A DNA stretch of 47,038 bases from Ruminobacter sp. (GTDB taxonomy: Bacteria; Pseudomonadota; Gammaproteobacteria; Enterobacterales; Succinivibrionaceae), in NCBI GenBank assembly GCA_017940385.1, contig JAGAYS010000021.1, forward strand, positions 1 to 47,038. Reading direction: 5' to 3'. Below the pieces are notes generated by a model. The model ran no database searches and was not told where the DNA came from. It was given only the letters and a program-made list of their open reading frames with translations. Below, piece after piece: positions 17,495 through 25,091 of the stretch (within the stretch, counting starts at the first letter, position 1; the number at the start of each line of letters is the position of its first letter). The position numbers and the translations under genes are program-made.

Positions 17495-18490
17495 ATGAAG
17501 GTACTCGTGGTATCAGGTTTTCTGGGTGCCGGTAAAACTACTTTCATACAAAAACTGATAAGCCGTTCTCAAGAACGGCTTGTCGTTCTTGAGAACGAGT
17601 TTGGCGGTACTGATGTTGACCGGAAGATAATAGCGAAGGATTCGGGAACTGAAGTACAGGAGCTGACGGAAGGCTGTGTCTGCTGTACCAAAAGTCCTCA
17701 GCTTCATGCTTCGGTGATGACAATAGAAAGTACCGTAAGTCCCGATCTGCTCATAGTTGAGCCTTCAGGTGTCGGAGCACTTGGCAATGTCATGAGAATT
17801 CTCAGAAAAATAGAATATGAAAGGATAACCTTGCTGCCTCCCGTAACCATTGTTGATGCGGAAAATTTTCATCAGAATCTGAAGCTTTTTGAAGAGGTTT
17901 TTACCGATCAGCTGAAATCATCAGCAAGAATCCTAATTTCCAAGCCGGAGAATCCGGATCCCTGTCTTTATGATGACATAAGAAACAGAATACTGGAGCT
18001 GAATCCTTCAGCATCCGTTTCAGAAAGACATTATTCGCTTGAACCTGATTCATGGTGGCAGAGTCTGCTTAATCCGGCAACAGTTCAGGTCGGAACTGAA
18101 CCCTCATATGCCGAAGGCAAAAGTCCGGATCTTGAAACATTTACGGTTAAAAACTGCAGCGTTGCATCTCCGGTCACTCTTTTATGGCTGCTTGAACGCG
18201 TTGTCCGCGGTGAGTGCGGTTTTATAGTAAGGGCCAAAGGCATCCTTCCCGCAGGAAAGGACTGGGTTCGCTTTGACGTCGTGGGCGGCAGGATTTCCGT
18301 GGAGGGAACTGAACCTGTGGCAGGCTGTTCTGGTGCCGAGTGTGTATGGATAGGCAGAGGAATAAACAGGAATTTCATCGAAAAATGCATCAATCCTTTA
18401 AGGAATGAAGTCAGACCGTTTAATGTCCTGTCAGGTAACAGGAGAAACGGCACGGTCAGTGATGCGGCGTCAGAAATGGTCAGTCATTAG
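17495..18490 (+). CDS. G3E-family GTPase, CobW/YeiR-type metallochaperone
   Basis: It is a P-loop GTPase of the G3E family, which moves metals (Zn, Co, Ni, Fe) into target enzymes. The 331-residue protein has Walker A GFLGAGKTT (8-16), ENEFGG in switch I, the family metal motif CVCC (C61, C63, C64), and EPSGVGALG as Walker B/switch II (about 90-98). The expected guanine-specificity motif NKxD is replaced by SKPEN, so nucleotide selection may be altered. The C-terminal CobW domain is divergent and lacks the His-rich tails of zinc-responsive members. It lies 12 bases after the dehydrogenase with GGGGAG as ribosome site, so the two are surely co-transcribed and the dehydrogenase is a plausible client. 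A strong double palindrome sits in its coding sequence at 17561-17598. Confidence 0.8.
   Translation: MKVLVVSGFLGAGKTTFIQKLISRSQERLVVLENEFGGTDVDRKIIAKDSGTEVQELTEGCVCCTKSPQLHASVMTIESTVSPDLLIVEPSGVGALGNVMRILRKIEYERITLLPPVTIVDAENFHQNLKLFEEVFTDQLKSSARILISKPENPDPCLYDDIRNRILELNPSASVSERHYSLEPDSWWQSLLNPATVQVGTEPSYAEGKSPDLETFTVKNCSVASPVTLLWLLERVVRGECGFIVRAKGILPAGKDWVRFDVVGGRISVEGTEPVAGCSGAECVWIGRGINRNFIEKCINPLRNEVRPFNVLSGNRRNGTVSDAASEMVSH
17561..17598 (+). repeat. Double palindrome inside the GTPase gene
   Basis: Two adjacent palindromes are built on AGCCGTTCTCAAGAACGGCT (17561-17580) and TCGTTCTTGAGAACGA (17583-17598). Their cores GTTCTCAAGAAC and GTTCTTGAGAAC are reverse complements of each other, so the RNA may fold as two small hairpins or one long one, about 70 bases after the start codon. 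Confidence 0.7.
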
Positions 18491-18567
18491 ACAGCCAGCA
18501 GTCGTTTTTGTTTGTGAAATGATTATTGTCTCAGACAGATTTAAAAAACGAGTAAAAAAGCGCTCCT

Positions 18568-18624
18568 TTTTTCTTCTCATTATTTGATTTTTTCGTCTCA
18601 AAGCAGTCAGAATGAGAAGAAAAA
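18568..18624 (+). repeat. 14-bp perfect inverted repeat with alternative pairings
   Basis: TTTTTCTTCTCATT (18568-18581) and AATGAGAAGAAAAA (18611-18624) are perfect inverted copies with a 29-base loop. Competing pairs exist: CATTATT (18578-18584) with AATAATG (18623-18629) and TCTCAAA (18596-18602) with TTTGAGA (18630-18636). This mutually exclusive arrangement resembles a switchable RNA leader. Confidence 0.5.
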
Positions 18625-18860
18625 TAATGTTTGAGATGAATAAAACAGTACAAAAATCATACAATATTGACTTGCCATACTCCGGCACAGAGCAGATATA
18701 CAGTCATCGGGAACAACAGCGTGGCCTGTAAAACATTCTGCTGCGGTGCGGTTTACGAATTTCTTACCGATGAATGAGAAAACTGAAGTCGTTTAATCAG
18801 TTAAGCAGGTCATTTTTTTGAAATACACGATTATGTTCCGAAAGTAGAATGAAAACCGTA

Positions 18861-18896
18861 GCCGGGATTTATTCCGGCGTATGTTTGTTTTTTTTT
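18861..18896 (+). terminator. Attenuator-like hairpin before the DUF6506-like gene
   Basis: GCCGG and CCGGC flank an eight-base loop (18861-18878), followed by GTATG and a T-rich run ending in nine T. The stem is short, so strength is doubtful. It lies only 15 bases before the ATG at 18911, which would make sense as an attenuator rather than as a gene end. Confidence 0.35.
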
Positions 18897-18910
18897 CGGA
18901 GGAGTTTATC

Positions 18911-19216
18911 ATGAAGGTAGAAGCGGCGTTTATTTTTGTTGCACCGGAGACTGACAGTTCCCTGCATGCGTGTGACATAAGCACCCCTGTTCTTAATCTT
19001 CACGTTGTTGGAGTCGGCAGTTATGCTGAGGGAGTCACGGTTGCGGAGAAACTTGTCGATCAGGGAGTCGGTGCCATTGAACTGTGTGCAGGATTCGGTA
19101 ATGAGGGAACAGCTCTCATTGCCAGAGCCGTAGAAGGCAGAGCCAAAGTCGGTTCCGTTAAGTTCGACTGTCATCCGGGGTTTGATTTCAAGAGCGGTGA
19201 CGAGCTGTTTGCATAA
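18911..19216 (+). CDS. DUF6506-like small protein
   Basis: The start at 18911 (MKVEAAFIFVAPE) is chosen for GGAGG placed about nine bases upstream. The 101-residue protein matches the pattern of the DUF6506 family as I recall it: an AAFIFVAPE strand at the start, a central VVGVGSYAEGVTVAEKLVDQGVGAIELCAGFGNEG block (about 32-66; conserved ELCAGFG), and the ending KFDCHPG...KSGDELF. No signal peptide or membrane segment is present, so it should be cytoplasmic. The family has no established function. Here it lies between a dehydrogenase/GTPase pair and an AraC regulator 17 bases downstream, so a role in the same metabolic response is likely but unproven. Confidence 0.65.
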   Translation: MKVEAAFIFVAPETDSSLHACDISTPVLNLHVVGVGSYAEGVTVAEKLVDQGVGAIELCAGFGNEGTALIARAVEGRAKVGSVKFDCHPGFDFKSGDELFA

Positions 19217-19233
19217 TTACCATGGAGGAAAAC

Positions 19234-20007
19234 ATGAAGAACCGGTTGGGAATTGTCAGGTTGAATGACTGTGAGCTTATCAGAGGTCATGGTCAGGCAA
19301 AGCTTCCCGAACATACTCATAAGAGTTTTACGCTGGTTCTTATTCTTGACGGGAATCCTGAGATTTCCGTTAATGGAAAAAACGTGGTATCGGAGGCGGG
19401 AACGGTTATTATTCTGCCTCCGGACAACTGTATATCGATGAAGTCGGAGAGTACATATGATTACTGGTCACTTTCCGTTCATGACGGCTCATGCAGGAGA
19501 ATAATGAACCTTCTTTCAGAAACTCCGCAGGTTTTTAAGGATTCAGGTTTTATTTTAAGTCTCTTTCTCAGTTTTGAGACTTTTTCCTCACAGACTGATT
19601 TCGTGGATACTCTTGCCGGTTTTCTTCTTGATAATTTTCCGCAGAACACCGGGACCGTAAAAGATACGGCACGTGTGGCGGAAAAGGCAAGAGCTTATAT
19701 TGAAAACCATGTCAGGGACGAAATATCGATTTCCGATGTTGCTTCATTTCTCAACGTTACTACGGGATATCTTTCAAGAGTTTTCAGAAAAAGCATGCAC
19801 ATTACTCCGAAGCAGTATCTGATACAGTGCCGTCTCAGGGAGGCCAAAAAAGAAATGCTTGATAAGGGGAGCGATGCTGATATCGCCTACGGTACCGGTT
19901 TTGCGTCTCAAAGTCATCTTTGCACCGTGTTTAAAAAATACATGGGCATCTCGGTAGGAGACTATGAGAGAATTGTCAGAACTAAAAAATGTCGTGAGAA
20001 TTCCTGA
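19234..20007 (+). CDS. AraC-family transcriptional regulator
   Basis: The start at 19234 is preferred over the in-frame ATG at 19222 because GGAGG ends five bases before it; the protein is then 257 residues. The N-terminal half is a cupin-like sensor (LPEHTHKSFTLVLILDG, near residues 17-35). The C-terminal half has two helix-turn-helix motifs: ISDVASFLNVTTGYLSRVFRK and the family signature GFASQSHLCTVFKKYMGISVGDY. Such proteins usually activate adjacent catabolic genes on binding a small ligand. It ends the dehydrogenase cluster, and the inverted repeats at 16177-16219 and 18568-18624 are possible targets. Confidence 0.88.
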   Translation: MKNRLGIVRLNDCELIRGHGQAKLPEHTHKSFTLVLILDGNPEISVNGKNVVSEAGTVIILPPDNCISMKSESTYDYWSLSVHDGSCRRIMNLLSETPQVFKDSGFILSLFLSFETFSSQTDFVDTLAGFLLDNFPQNTGTVKDTARVAEKARAYIENHVRDEISISDVASFLNVTTGYLSRVFRKSMHITPKQYLIQCRLREAKKEMLDKGSDADIAYGTGFASQSHLCTVFKKYMGISVGDYERIVRTKKCRENS

Positions 20008-20071
20008 TAAGGAAAAGACCTGACTGAACGTTCTTATTCCGGGAAAAACTTCCGTGAAGGCATGAAGTAAA

Positions 20072-20101
20072 AGGGGAAAGACTCTTTGGAGCCTTTCCCC
20101 T
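20072..20101. terminator. Bidirectional terminator between araC-type gene and trxB
   Basis: AGGGGAAAG pairs with CTTTCCCCT, with an inner CTC/GAG pair, between two convergent genes. The A-run before it gives a T-run on the minus strand for trxB. Confidence 0.75.
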
Positions 20102-20133
20102 CATGATTTGACTGGTTTTATACAGCCTGATTA

Positions 20134-21072
20134 TCAGCTGTTTTCCTGCAGAAACTTTTCAGCATCAAGAGCCGCCTGGCAGCCTGTTCCCGCAGAGGTT
20201 ATGGCCTGCCTGTAATGAGAGTCGGCGCAGTCTCCGGCCGCAAATACTCCGGGTACGCTCGTAGATGTCCTGTATTTAGGATCGGTGCCGGTAATAATTG
20301 TTCCCTCATCAGTCTGAACCTGAGCTGCAAAAATTCCGGTATTCGGAATATGACCAATGGCCACGAAAACACCGTTTACGCTTATTTCCTCTTCTTTTCC
20401 GTCCTTGTATTTTACCCTTACTCCGGAAACTCCCTGCAGATCACTGCCAAGAATGTCTGAAACCACTGCATTGTATACCGGGGTGATTTTCCCCTCTGTT
20501 ATCTTCTGCTGAACTCGGTCGATAACGGCTTTTTCCGCTCTGAATTCATCACGGCGGTGAACCAGATAAACATTGCTGCAGATGTCCGCAAGGTAAAGGG
20601 CTTCCGTAAGAGCGGTGTTGCCGCCACCGATTACGGCTACCGGCTGATTTCTGAAAAAGAAGCCGTCACAGGTGGCACAGGCACTGACACCGTTGCCCTT
20701 GAATTTTTCTTCAGATTCCAGTCCGAGATACCTTGGATTTGCCCCGGTGGCTATTACCAGGGTGTCTGCCTGATATTCTCCGGCATCACCTTTAAGTTTG
20801 AATGGACGGCTGCTTAAATCAGCTTCATGAATTTCATCGCTTATGAACTCGGCTCCGAGAGCTTTTGCATGGTTAATCATCTTTTCCATCAGATCATACC
20901 CGGAAATGGATGTTTCTCCCGGCCAGTTCTGAATGTCAGGAGTCTGAATGAGCTGACCTCCTTCAGACATTCCGGTAATGACAACGGGGTTCAGGTTTGC
21001 TCTTGCGGCATAGATTGCCGCTGTGCATCCGGCCGGACCGGAGCCGATGATTATGATTTTATTTTTTGACAT
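20134..21072 (-). CDS. trxB: Thioredoxin-disulfide reductase
   Basis: This FAD enzyme reduces thioredoxin with NADPH. The 312-residue protein is of low-Mr TrxB length. It has the FAD-binding GSGPAGCTAAIYAAR (11-25), the redox pair C132-A-T-C135 before DGFF, the NADPH-binding GGGNTA with the phosphate-contacting HRRDEFRA (about 176-183), and the C-terminal FAD motif GVFAAGDCAD. AGGAG lies eight bases before the ATG. Single gene with a terminator behind it. Confidence 0.95.
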   Translation of the reverse strand: MSKNKIIIIGSGPAGCTAAIYAARANLNPVVITGMSEGGQLIQTPDIQNWPGETSISGYDLMEKMINHAKALGAEFISDEIHEADLSSRPFKLKGDAGEYQADTLVIATGANPRYLGLESEEKFKGNGVSACATCDGFFFRNQPVAVIGGGNTALTEALYLADICSNVYLVHRRDEFRAEKAVIDRVQQKITEGKITPVYNAVVSDILGSDLQGVSGVRVKYKDGKEEEISVNGVFVAIGHIPNTGIFAAQVQTDEGTIITGTDPKYRTSTSVPGVFAAGDCADSHYRQAITSAGTGCQAALDAEKFLQENS

Positions 21073-21287
21073 GAATGTAACTCCTGTTTTGTTCAGTTGC
21101 GAAACGAATTCCGGTTAAGTGCTTATTATTGTGGCGGATATCTGTCCGCAGTAATCCGGATTCTGTCTCATGAGCAGTAACCGATAAGACTGTCTTCCGT
21201 GTGTTAATTATAGAGATATTCGGACAAAATTACAGCAGGAAAAACCTGACATAATTCTGAAATCTGATTTTTTTACCGGAATGATAT

Positions 21288-21322
21288 AAAAAAAACCGGC
21301 TGCCTTACGGGATGGCAGCCGG
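21288..21322 (-). terminator. Intrinsic terminator of the EF-hand gene
   Basis: On the minus strand CCGGCTGCC and GGCAGCCGG flank a nine-base loop and are followed by eight T. It lies about 32 bases after the EF-hand stop. Confidence 0.9.
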
Positions 21323-21353
21323 AATGTTCCTGCGTTAGGAAAAACTCTGTGTA

Positions 21354-22115
21354 TTAATCAAGGTATTCAGCTTCTTCCTCTTCTTCTCCCGGAAAATCCG
21401 CTTCATCATCTGCATCTTCCTGAGGAGCAGGCATTGGCTTGTAGGCAGGAGCGTTTTTCAGGAAGAGAGCGTGGGATACATTGTCGATTTCAAGCCAGGT
21501 AACATATCCGTCTCCGTTCAGGTCGGCTGAACCAAGTGCGGTAATGAACTGTCTTTCGGCAGCGACATGCTTCTTTTCGGCTTCGATGAATTTTGCATAC
21601 TCATTCTTGTCGAGCTTGTAGTCCTGATTTGTGTCAAAAGCCTTCAGAACGAACATTGCATGGCATGGGTCAGGACATTTCTTTGCGTGAGCACCGAAGT
21701 TCTTTCCGTGTCTGCCGTATCTTACGTTCTTCTTGTCACCTCCGGCGCGTTTGTCGGCCTTGCCGGTCTTCCTTGAGTCCTGCTGTTTTGCCTTGTCGGC
21801 ATCTGCCGCAGGGGCTTCCGGATTCGGCATGATTACGGTAAGTTCATCAAGGGTAACAAAACCGTTCTTATCAGCATCAGCCTTTTCAAATGTTAGGAGA
21901 CCTGATTCATGTTTTGCGGCATTTTCGGTAAGCTTCTGAGTCATGGCCTTTACTTCCGATGCATTCAGAGCACCGTCTCTGTCGGCATCAAATTCTGCGT
22001 AAGGGGATGAGAACCCGCGATGGTTACCATGATGATTACCATGGGTTGATGCTGAAGCGTAGCCGCATGCAAGAACGGCTGAAACGGTTAAGGCGGCAAT
22101 TAAAGTCTTTTTCAT
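21354..22115 (-). CDS. Secreted EF-hand calcium-binding protein
   Basis: The 253-residue protein has a Sec signal peptide (MKKTLIAALTVSAVLACGYA, cleavage probably after ASA) and four EF-hand loops. These are DADRDGALNASE, DADKNGFVTLDE, DTNQDYKLDKNE and DLNGDGYVTWLE. Loops 1, 2 and 4 are canonical, while loop 3 has Tyr instead of Gly at position 6 and may bind weakly. A His-rich patch (HGNHHGNHRG) follows the signal and a basic Lys/Arg/Gly linker with a CPDPCH motif separates the loop pairs. The last 25 residues are almost all acidic. It should be periplasmic or secreted and bind Ca2+. Its partner is unknown. It lies between trxB and the CO dehydrogenase operon, with its own terminator. Confidence 0.85.
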   Translation of the reverse strand: MKKTLIAALTVSAVLACGYASASTHGNHHGNHRGFSSPYAEFDADRDGALNASEVKAMTQKLTENAAKHESGLLTFEKADADKNGFVTLDELTVIMPNPEAPAADADKAKQQDSRKTGKADKRAGGDKKNVRYGRHGKNFGAHAKKCPDPCHAMFVLKAFDTNQDYKLDKNEYAKFIEAEKKHVAAERQFITALGSADLNGDGYVTWLEIDNVSHALFLKNAPAYKPMPAPQEDADDEADFPGEEEEEAEYLD

Positions 22116-22349
22116 TTTTCATTGTCCTCTGATGGGGGTATTCGATATTAGCCGAGGATTATCATCTGCTGCAGGTTACTGCGATACTCCTCGCTGAACA
22201 TGGTTTTATTATATAAATTTTCACAGTATAACCTGTGTCAGAATCATGCTATTTTGTGACAAATTGTAACAATGATTAATGAGTTTCAGCGAACGTATGG
22301 AAAGAAGGGTGTACGCGGGATGCGGCCTGACCACAGGCCTGATTGTTTA

Positions 22350-22388
22350 CCGGAACCGAAGAGGCGAGTAAGCCTCTCCGGTTCCGTG
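22350..22388 (-). terminator. Hairpin at the end of the CO dehydrogenase/ABC operon
   Basis: On the minus strand CGGAACCGGAGAGGC pairs with GCCTCTTCGGTTCCG (one mismatch) around a six-base loop. It starts a few bases past the last operon stop at 22400. There is no strong T-run, so it may act mainly as a 3' stabilising stem. Confidence 0.65.
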
Positions 22389-22399
22389 GTAATAACGTG

Positions 22400-23173
22400 T
22401 TAAATACTGTATTCGATAGGGTAGTTGTGCTTCATATTGAAGGTTTCAAAAATAATATTTCTTATCTTCTGAAAATCTTCCGATGTTCTGTCACGTCCTG
22501 GCCCCAGATTTATTGTAAGTACCTTTTTTACCATTCCGGGATTTGGTGTCATCACCACAACCCGGTCTGCCAGATATACGGCTTCATCTATGTCATGTGT
22601 TACGAAGATGATGGTTTTTCTTTCCTTTTTCTGAATGGACAGGATGTCATCCTGAAGCTTCATTCTGGTAATGGCGTCAAGAGCACCGAAAGGTTCGTCC
22701 ATAAAAATAATGTCAGGGTCTGCGGTGAGGGCTCTGGCTATGGCAACCCGCTGCTGCATGCCACCGGACAGCTGATGAGGCGAACTGTCTGCAAATTTTC
22801 CCAGACCGACGAGATCAAGATATTTCTGAGCTGTCTGTCTTCTTTCCGCGGCTGAGAGTTTTTTGTTTGACTCAAGGGCCAGCTCCACGTTCTTAATGAC
22901 GTTTCGCCATGGAAGAAGTCCGTAGTTCTGAAATATTGTCACGTTTCTGGTTGACGGTTTTCTGACCTCCTTTCCATCAATGGTGATGGAACCGGATGTA
23001 GGTGTGTCAAAACCTGCAATGGCGTTCAGAAGAGTGCTTTTTCCGCAGCCGGAAGGACCCAGAAGGCAGATGAATTCTCCCTTTTCTATGGTCAGGTTTA
23101 CGTTGTTAAGAGCCGTGAACAGTTTTCCCTTGTGGGTGAACTGCTTGTTTACGTTGCTGATGTTTATGTACAT
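22400..23173 (-). CDS. NitT/TauT-type ABC transporter, ATP-binding subunit
   Basis: The start at 23173 ([12 protein letters not shown]) is chosen because AAGGAG lies seven bases upstream and it begins right after the permease stop. The longer frame adds 23 residues overlapping the permease gene. The 257-residue protein has Walker [11 protein letters not shown]-loop QNYGLLPW, signature [15 protein letters not shown], Walker [13 protein letters not shown] and H-loop VTHD, as in SsuB/TauB/NrtD. It powers import by the permease and lipoprotein encoded just upstream. It is the last gene of the operon that begins near 28088 with the CO dehydrogenase in its middle. Confidence 0.9.
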   Translation of the reverse strand: MYINISNVNKQFTHKGKLFTALNNVNLTIEKGEFICLLGPSGCGKSTLLNAIAGFDTPTSGSITIDGKEVRKPSTRNVTIFQNYGLLPWRNVIKNVELALESNKKLSAAERRQTAQKYLDLVGLGKFADSSPHQLSGGMQQRVAIARALTADPDIIFMDEPFGALDAITRMKLQDDILSIQKKERKTIIFVTHDIDEAVYLADRVVVMTPNPGMVKKVLTINLGPGRDRTSEDFQKIRNIIFETFNMKHNYPIEYSI

Positions 23174-23177
23174 ACCG

Positions 23178-23972
23178 TTACTCCTTTTGCAGTCCCCATT
23201 TCTTAAGAATCTGTGCTTCTCCGTATTTGAGTGCGGCGTCAAGCAGCAGACCGATCACGCCGATTACAACGATGTCTGCAGCCAGAATGTCGCATCTCAG
23301 GTTGTTGCGGGCATCGATGATAAGGTAGCCGAGGCCGGACTGTGTGCCGATCATTTCACCGCACACGAGGAATACCCAGGCAGACCCCAGGGCCAGATGC
23401 GTTCCTGCGGTTATCTGAGGGAAGATGGCAGGAAATACTATTTTCCAGAAGATTTCGATTTTGCCGACACCGAAGTTTTTGGCCACCTTCAGATATATTT
23501 CCGGAATGTTCTTCACGCCCACGGCAGTGGATATAAGAACAGGGAAAAAGGCGGCAATAAAGATTGTTACGATTGCCGGCATGTCACCGATGCCGAAAGC
23601 CAGCACGATGAAAGGCATCCAGGCAATCGGGGATATCGGACGCAGCAGCTGAATTATCGGATTGGTGAATTTGAACAGAATGTCAAACCAGCCGATGATA
23701 ATTCCGCCTATGATTGCCGATGTTACTGCCAGAATGAATCCCACGGCAAAGCGTGTCATACTGGACAGAATATGCTCCCCGAGAGTGCCGTCGCCAATGA
23801 TTTCCAGAAGGGCTTTGAATGCTGAAGCCGGGGACGGAAACAGCGCTTCGTTAACACCTGACAGACGTACTGCAAGATCCCATACCGTTATGAAGAGTAT
23901 GAAGGAAATGACTACGTATGTCAGACTAATTCCTTTTTTGTAAAGGTAACGTAAAAATCCGTTATTCAACAT
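23178..23972 (-). CDS. NitT/TauT-type ABC transporter, permease subunit
   Basis: The 264-residue inner-membrane protein has about six membrane segments and the binding-protein-dependent transport fold. The EAA-type cytoplasmic loop that docks on the ATPase is seen at about VGVKNIPEIYLKVAKNFGVG (residues 151-170). The start overlaps the end of the binding-protein gene by 11 bases and the stop is four bases before the ATPase start, which shows translational coupling. It is of the SsuC/TauC/NrtB type. Substrate cannot be read from the permease. Confidence 0.9.
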   Translation of the reverse strand: MLNNGFLRYLYKKGISLTYVVISFILFITVWDLAVRLSGVNEALFPSPASAFKALLEIIGDGTLGEHILSSMTRFAVGFILAVTSAIIGGIIIGWFDILFKFTNPIIQLLRPISPIAWMPFIVLAFGIGDMPAIVTIFIAAFFPVLISTAVGVKNIPEIYLKVAKNFGVGKIEIFWKIVFPAIFPQITAGTHLALGSAWVFLVCGEMIGTQSGLGYLIIDARNNLRCDILAADIVVIGVIGLLLDAALKYGEAQILKKWGLQKE

Positions 23973-24984
23973 TTCTCACTATATCCTCGTAAGGTACAGG
24001 GTTTTCGGAAAGACCGTACTTTTTAACCTTTTCGGCGAGCTGGTCGTAGTTTTCCTTTTTGATTTCAAGGTTGTCATAGGAAATCCACTTGAGTGAGATA
24101 TCCAGAGTGTCGTTGGTAACCTTGAAGTACTTTGAAGCAAGTTCTTTTTCATGTTCGTGATCGTGCTCCAGTCTTAGACCGCCTTCCTTAAGGGCTTTAA
24201 CAAGACGTGAGGCAAGTTCCGGATGGGAACTGAGGAATTTCCCGCTTAAGGCAAAACCGCAGCAGATTGAGTCAGGCCACAGATCCTTTGAATTGTAGAG
24301 AACCTTACCGATGTTGAGGGACACGGCCTTGGCACCGAACGGTTCGGCAACGCAGTATCCGGCAATCTGTCCTGTTGCAAGGGCGGAAGGCATTTCAGGC
24401 GGCGCCATTTCCACAATATTAATCTCATTAATGTCCACGTTTTCCTTGGCGAGTGCTTCGTTCAGGAGAATGAAGTGTGATGACTGTCTGTGAGGGATTG
24501 CAAAGGTTTTTCCTTTAAGATCTGCCGCACTGCCGATGTCATTTCCGACAACGATGACGTTACCGTCCCTGTGGGCGAGGGAAGCAAGATATACGTCAAC
24601 TCCCTGTTCCCTGGCTTTCATAACCAGTTCAACCAGGGCTACCGCCGCATCAACATGGCCCGTGTTGAGGGCATCCATAAGTTCGGTCCATGAACCGAAT
24701 TTTACGAGTTCAATGTTAAGACCGTCCTTTTTCAGTTTTTCCAATTCCGCCGCTTCAAAACCGGCAAGCGAATGGGTGATGGGCAGATAGGCAATTCTGA
24801 TAACCTTCTGTTCGGCTGAAGGAACCGCAGAACCGTCAGTCTTTGCCGGAGTGTCTGCAGCAGGTGCAGATGCCTGAACATTCTGAGACTGTCCTGCGTT
24901 ACCGTCAGAGGCATCTCCGCAGGCCGTAAGAGACATAAGAAGTGATACGGCAAGGGTGGCGTATAAGTTCTTCATTTTAATCAT
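23962..24984 (-). CDS. NitT/TauT-type ABC transporter, substrate-binding lipoprotein
   Basis: The 340-residue protein has a lipoprotein signal with lipobox SLTAC (lipidated C22), then an Ala/Ser/Gln linker and a periplasmic type II binding fold of the SsuA/TauA/NMT1 kind (IRIAYLPITHSLAGFEA at about 62-78, VELVMKAREQGVDVYLA, FAIPHRQSSHFILLNEAL). GGAG lies seven bases before the ATG at 24984. An unusual His/acid cluster, EHDHEHEKE, occupies residues 273-281. Near the pocket, VEMAPPEMPSALATGQIAG matches the family's ligand-cleft loop. Known ligands of the family are nitrate, sulfonates, taurine, cyanate, bicarbonate and pyrimidine precursors. Because it follows the CO dehydrogenase gene and has a His cluster, metal import is a possibility, but this is inference. 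Confidence 0.85.
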   Translation of the reverse strand: MIKMKNLYATLAVSLLMSLTACGDASDGNAGQSQNVQASAPAADTPAKTDGSAVPSAEQKVIRIAYLPITHSLAGFEAAELEKLKKDGLNIELVKFGSWTELMDALNTGHVDAAVALVELVMKAREQGVDVYLASLAHRDGNVIVVGNDIGSAADLKGKTFAIPHRQSSHFILLNEALAKENVDINEINIVEMAPPEMPSALATGQIAGYCVAEPFGAKAVSLNIGKVLYNSKDLWPDSICCGFALSGKFLSSHPELASRLVKALKEGGLRLEHDHEHEKELASKYFKVTNDTLDISLKWISYDNLEIKKENYDQLAEKVKKYGLSENPVPYEDIVRNVE

Positions 24985-25034
24985 ACTGTTTCTCCTTATT
25001 GTTGTATTTTGTAATTATGTTTTACGTTGTGTTT

Positions 25035-25060
25035 TCCGGAGCCGTGGTGATGTCTCCGGA
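25035..25060 (-). repeat. Small hairpin between cooS and the binding-protein gene
   Basis: TCCGGAG and CTCCGGA form a seven-base stem with a 12-base loop in the 107-base gap between the cooS stop and the lipoprotein start. There is no T-run, so it may be a processing or attenuation element that sets transporter levels below those of the dehydrogenase. Confidence 0.35.
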
Positions 25061-25091
25061 GCTTTAAAACTTTTTTCTTCCCCGTATCGGA

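Larger units (their letters stand above)
18491..18910 (+). promoter_or_regulatory. Structured leader before the DUF6506-like gene
   Basis: The 420-base gap carries a 14-base perfect inverted repeat with competing pairings (18568-18636) and a short GC hairpin plus T-run (18861-18896) just before the ribosome site. No gene is credible in it. It may hold a promoter with attenuation for the DUF6506-like and AraC genes. Confidence 0.5.

Noticed and set aside
22235-22280. CRP-like TGTGACAAATTGTAACA near the EF-hand gene
   Set aside because: The second half-site does not match TCACA at the needed spacing.
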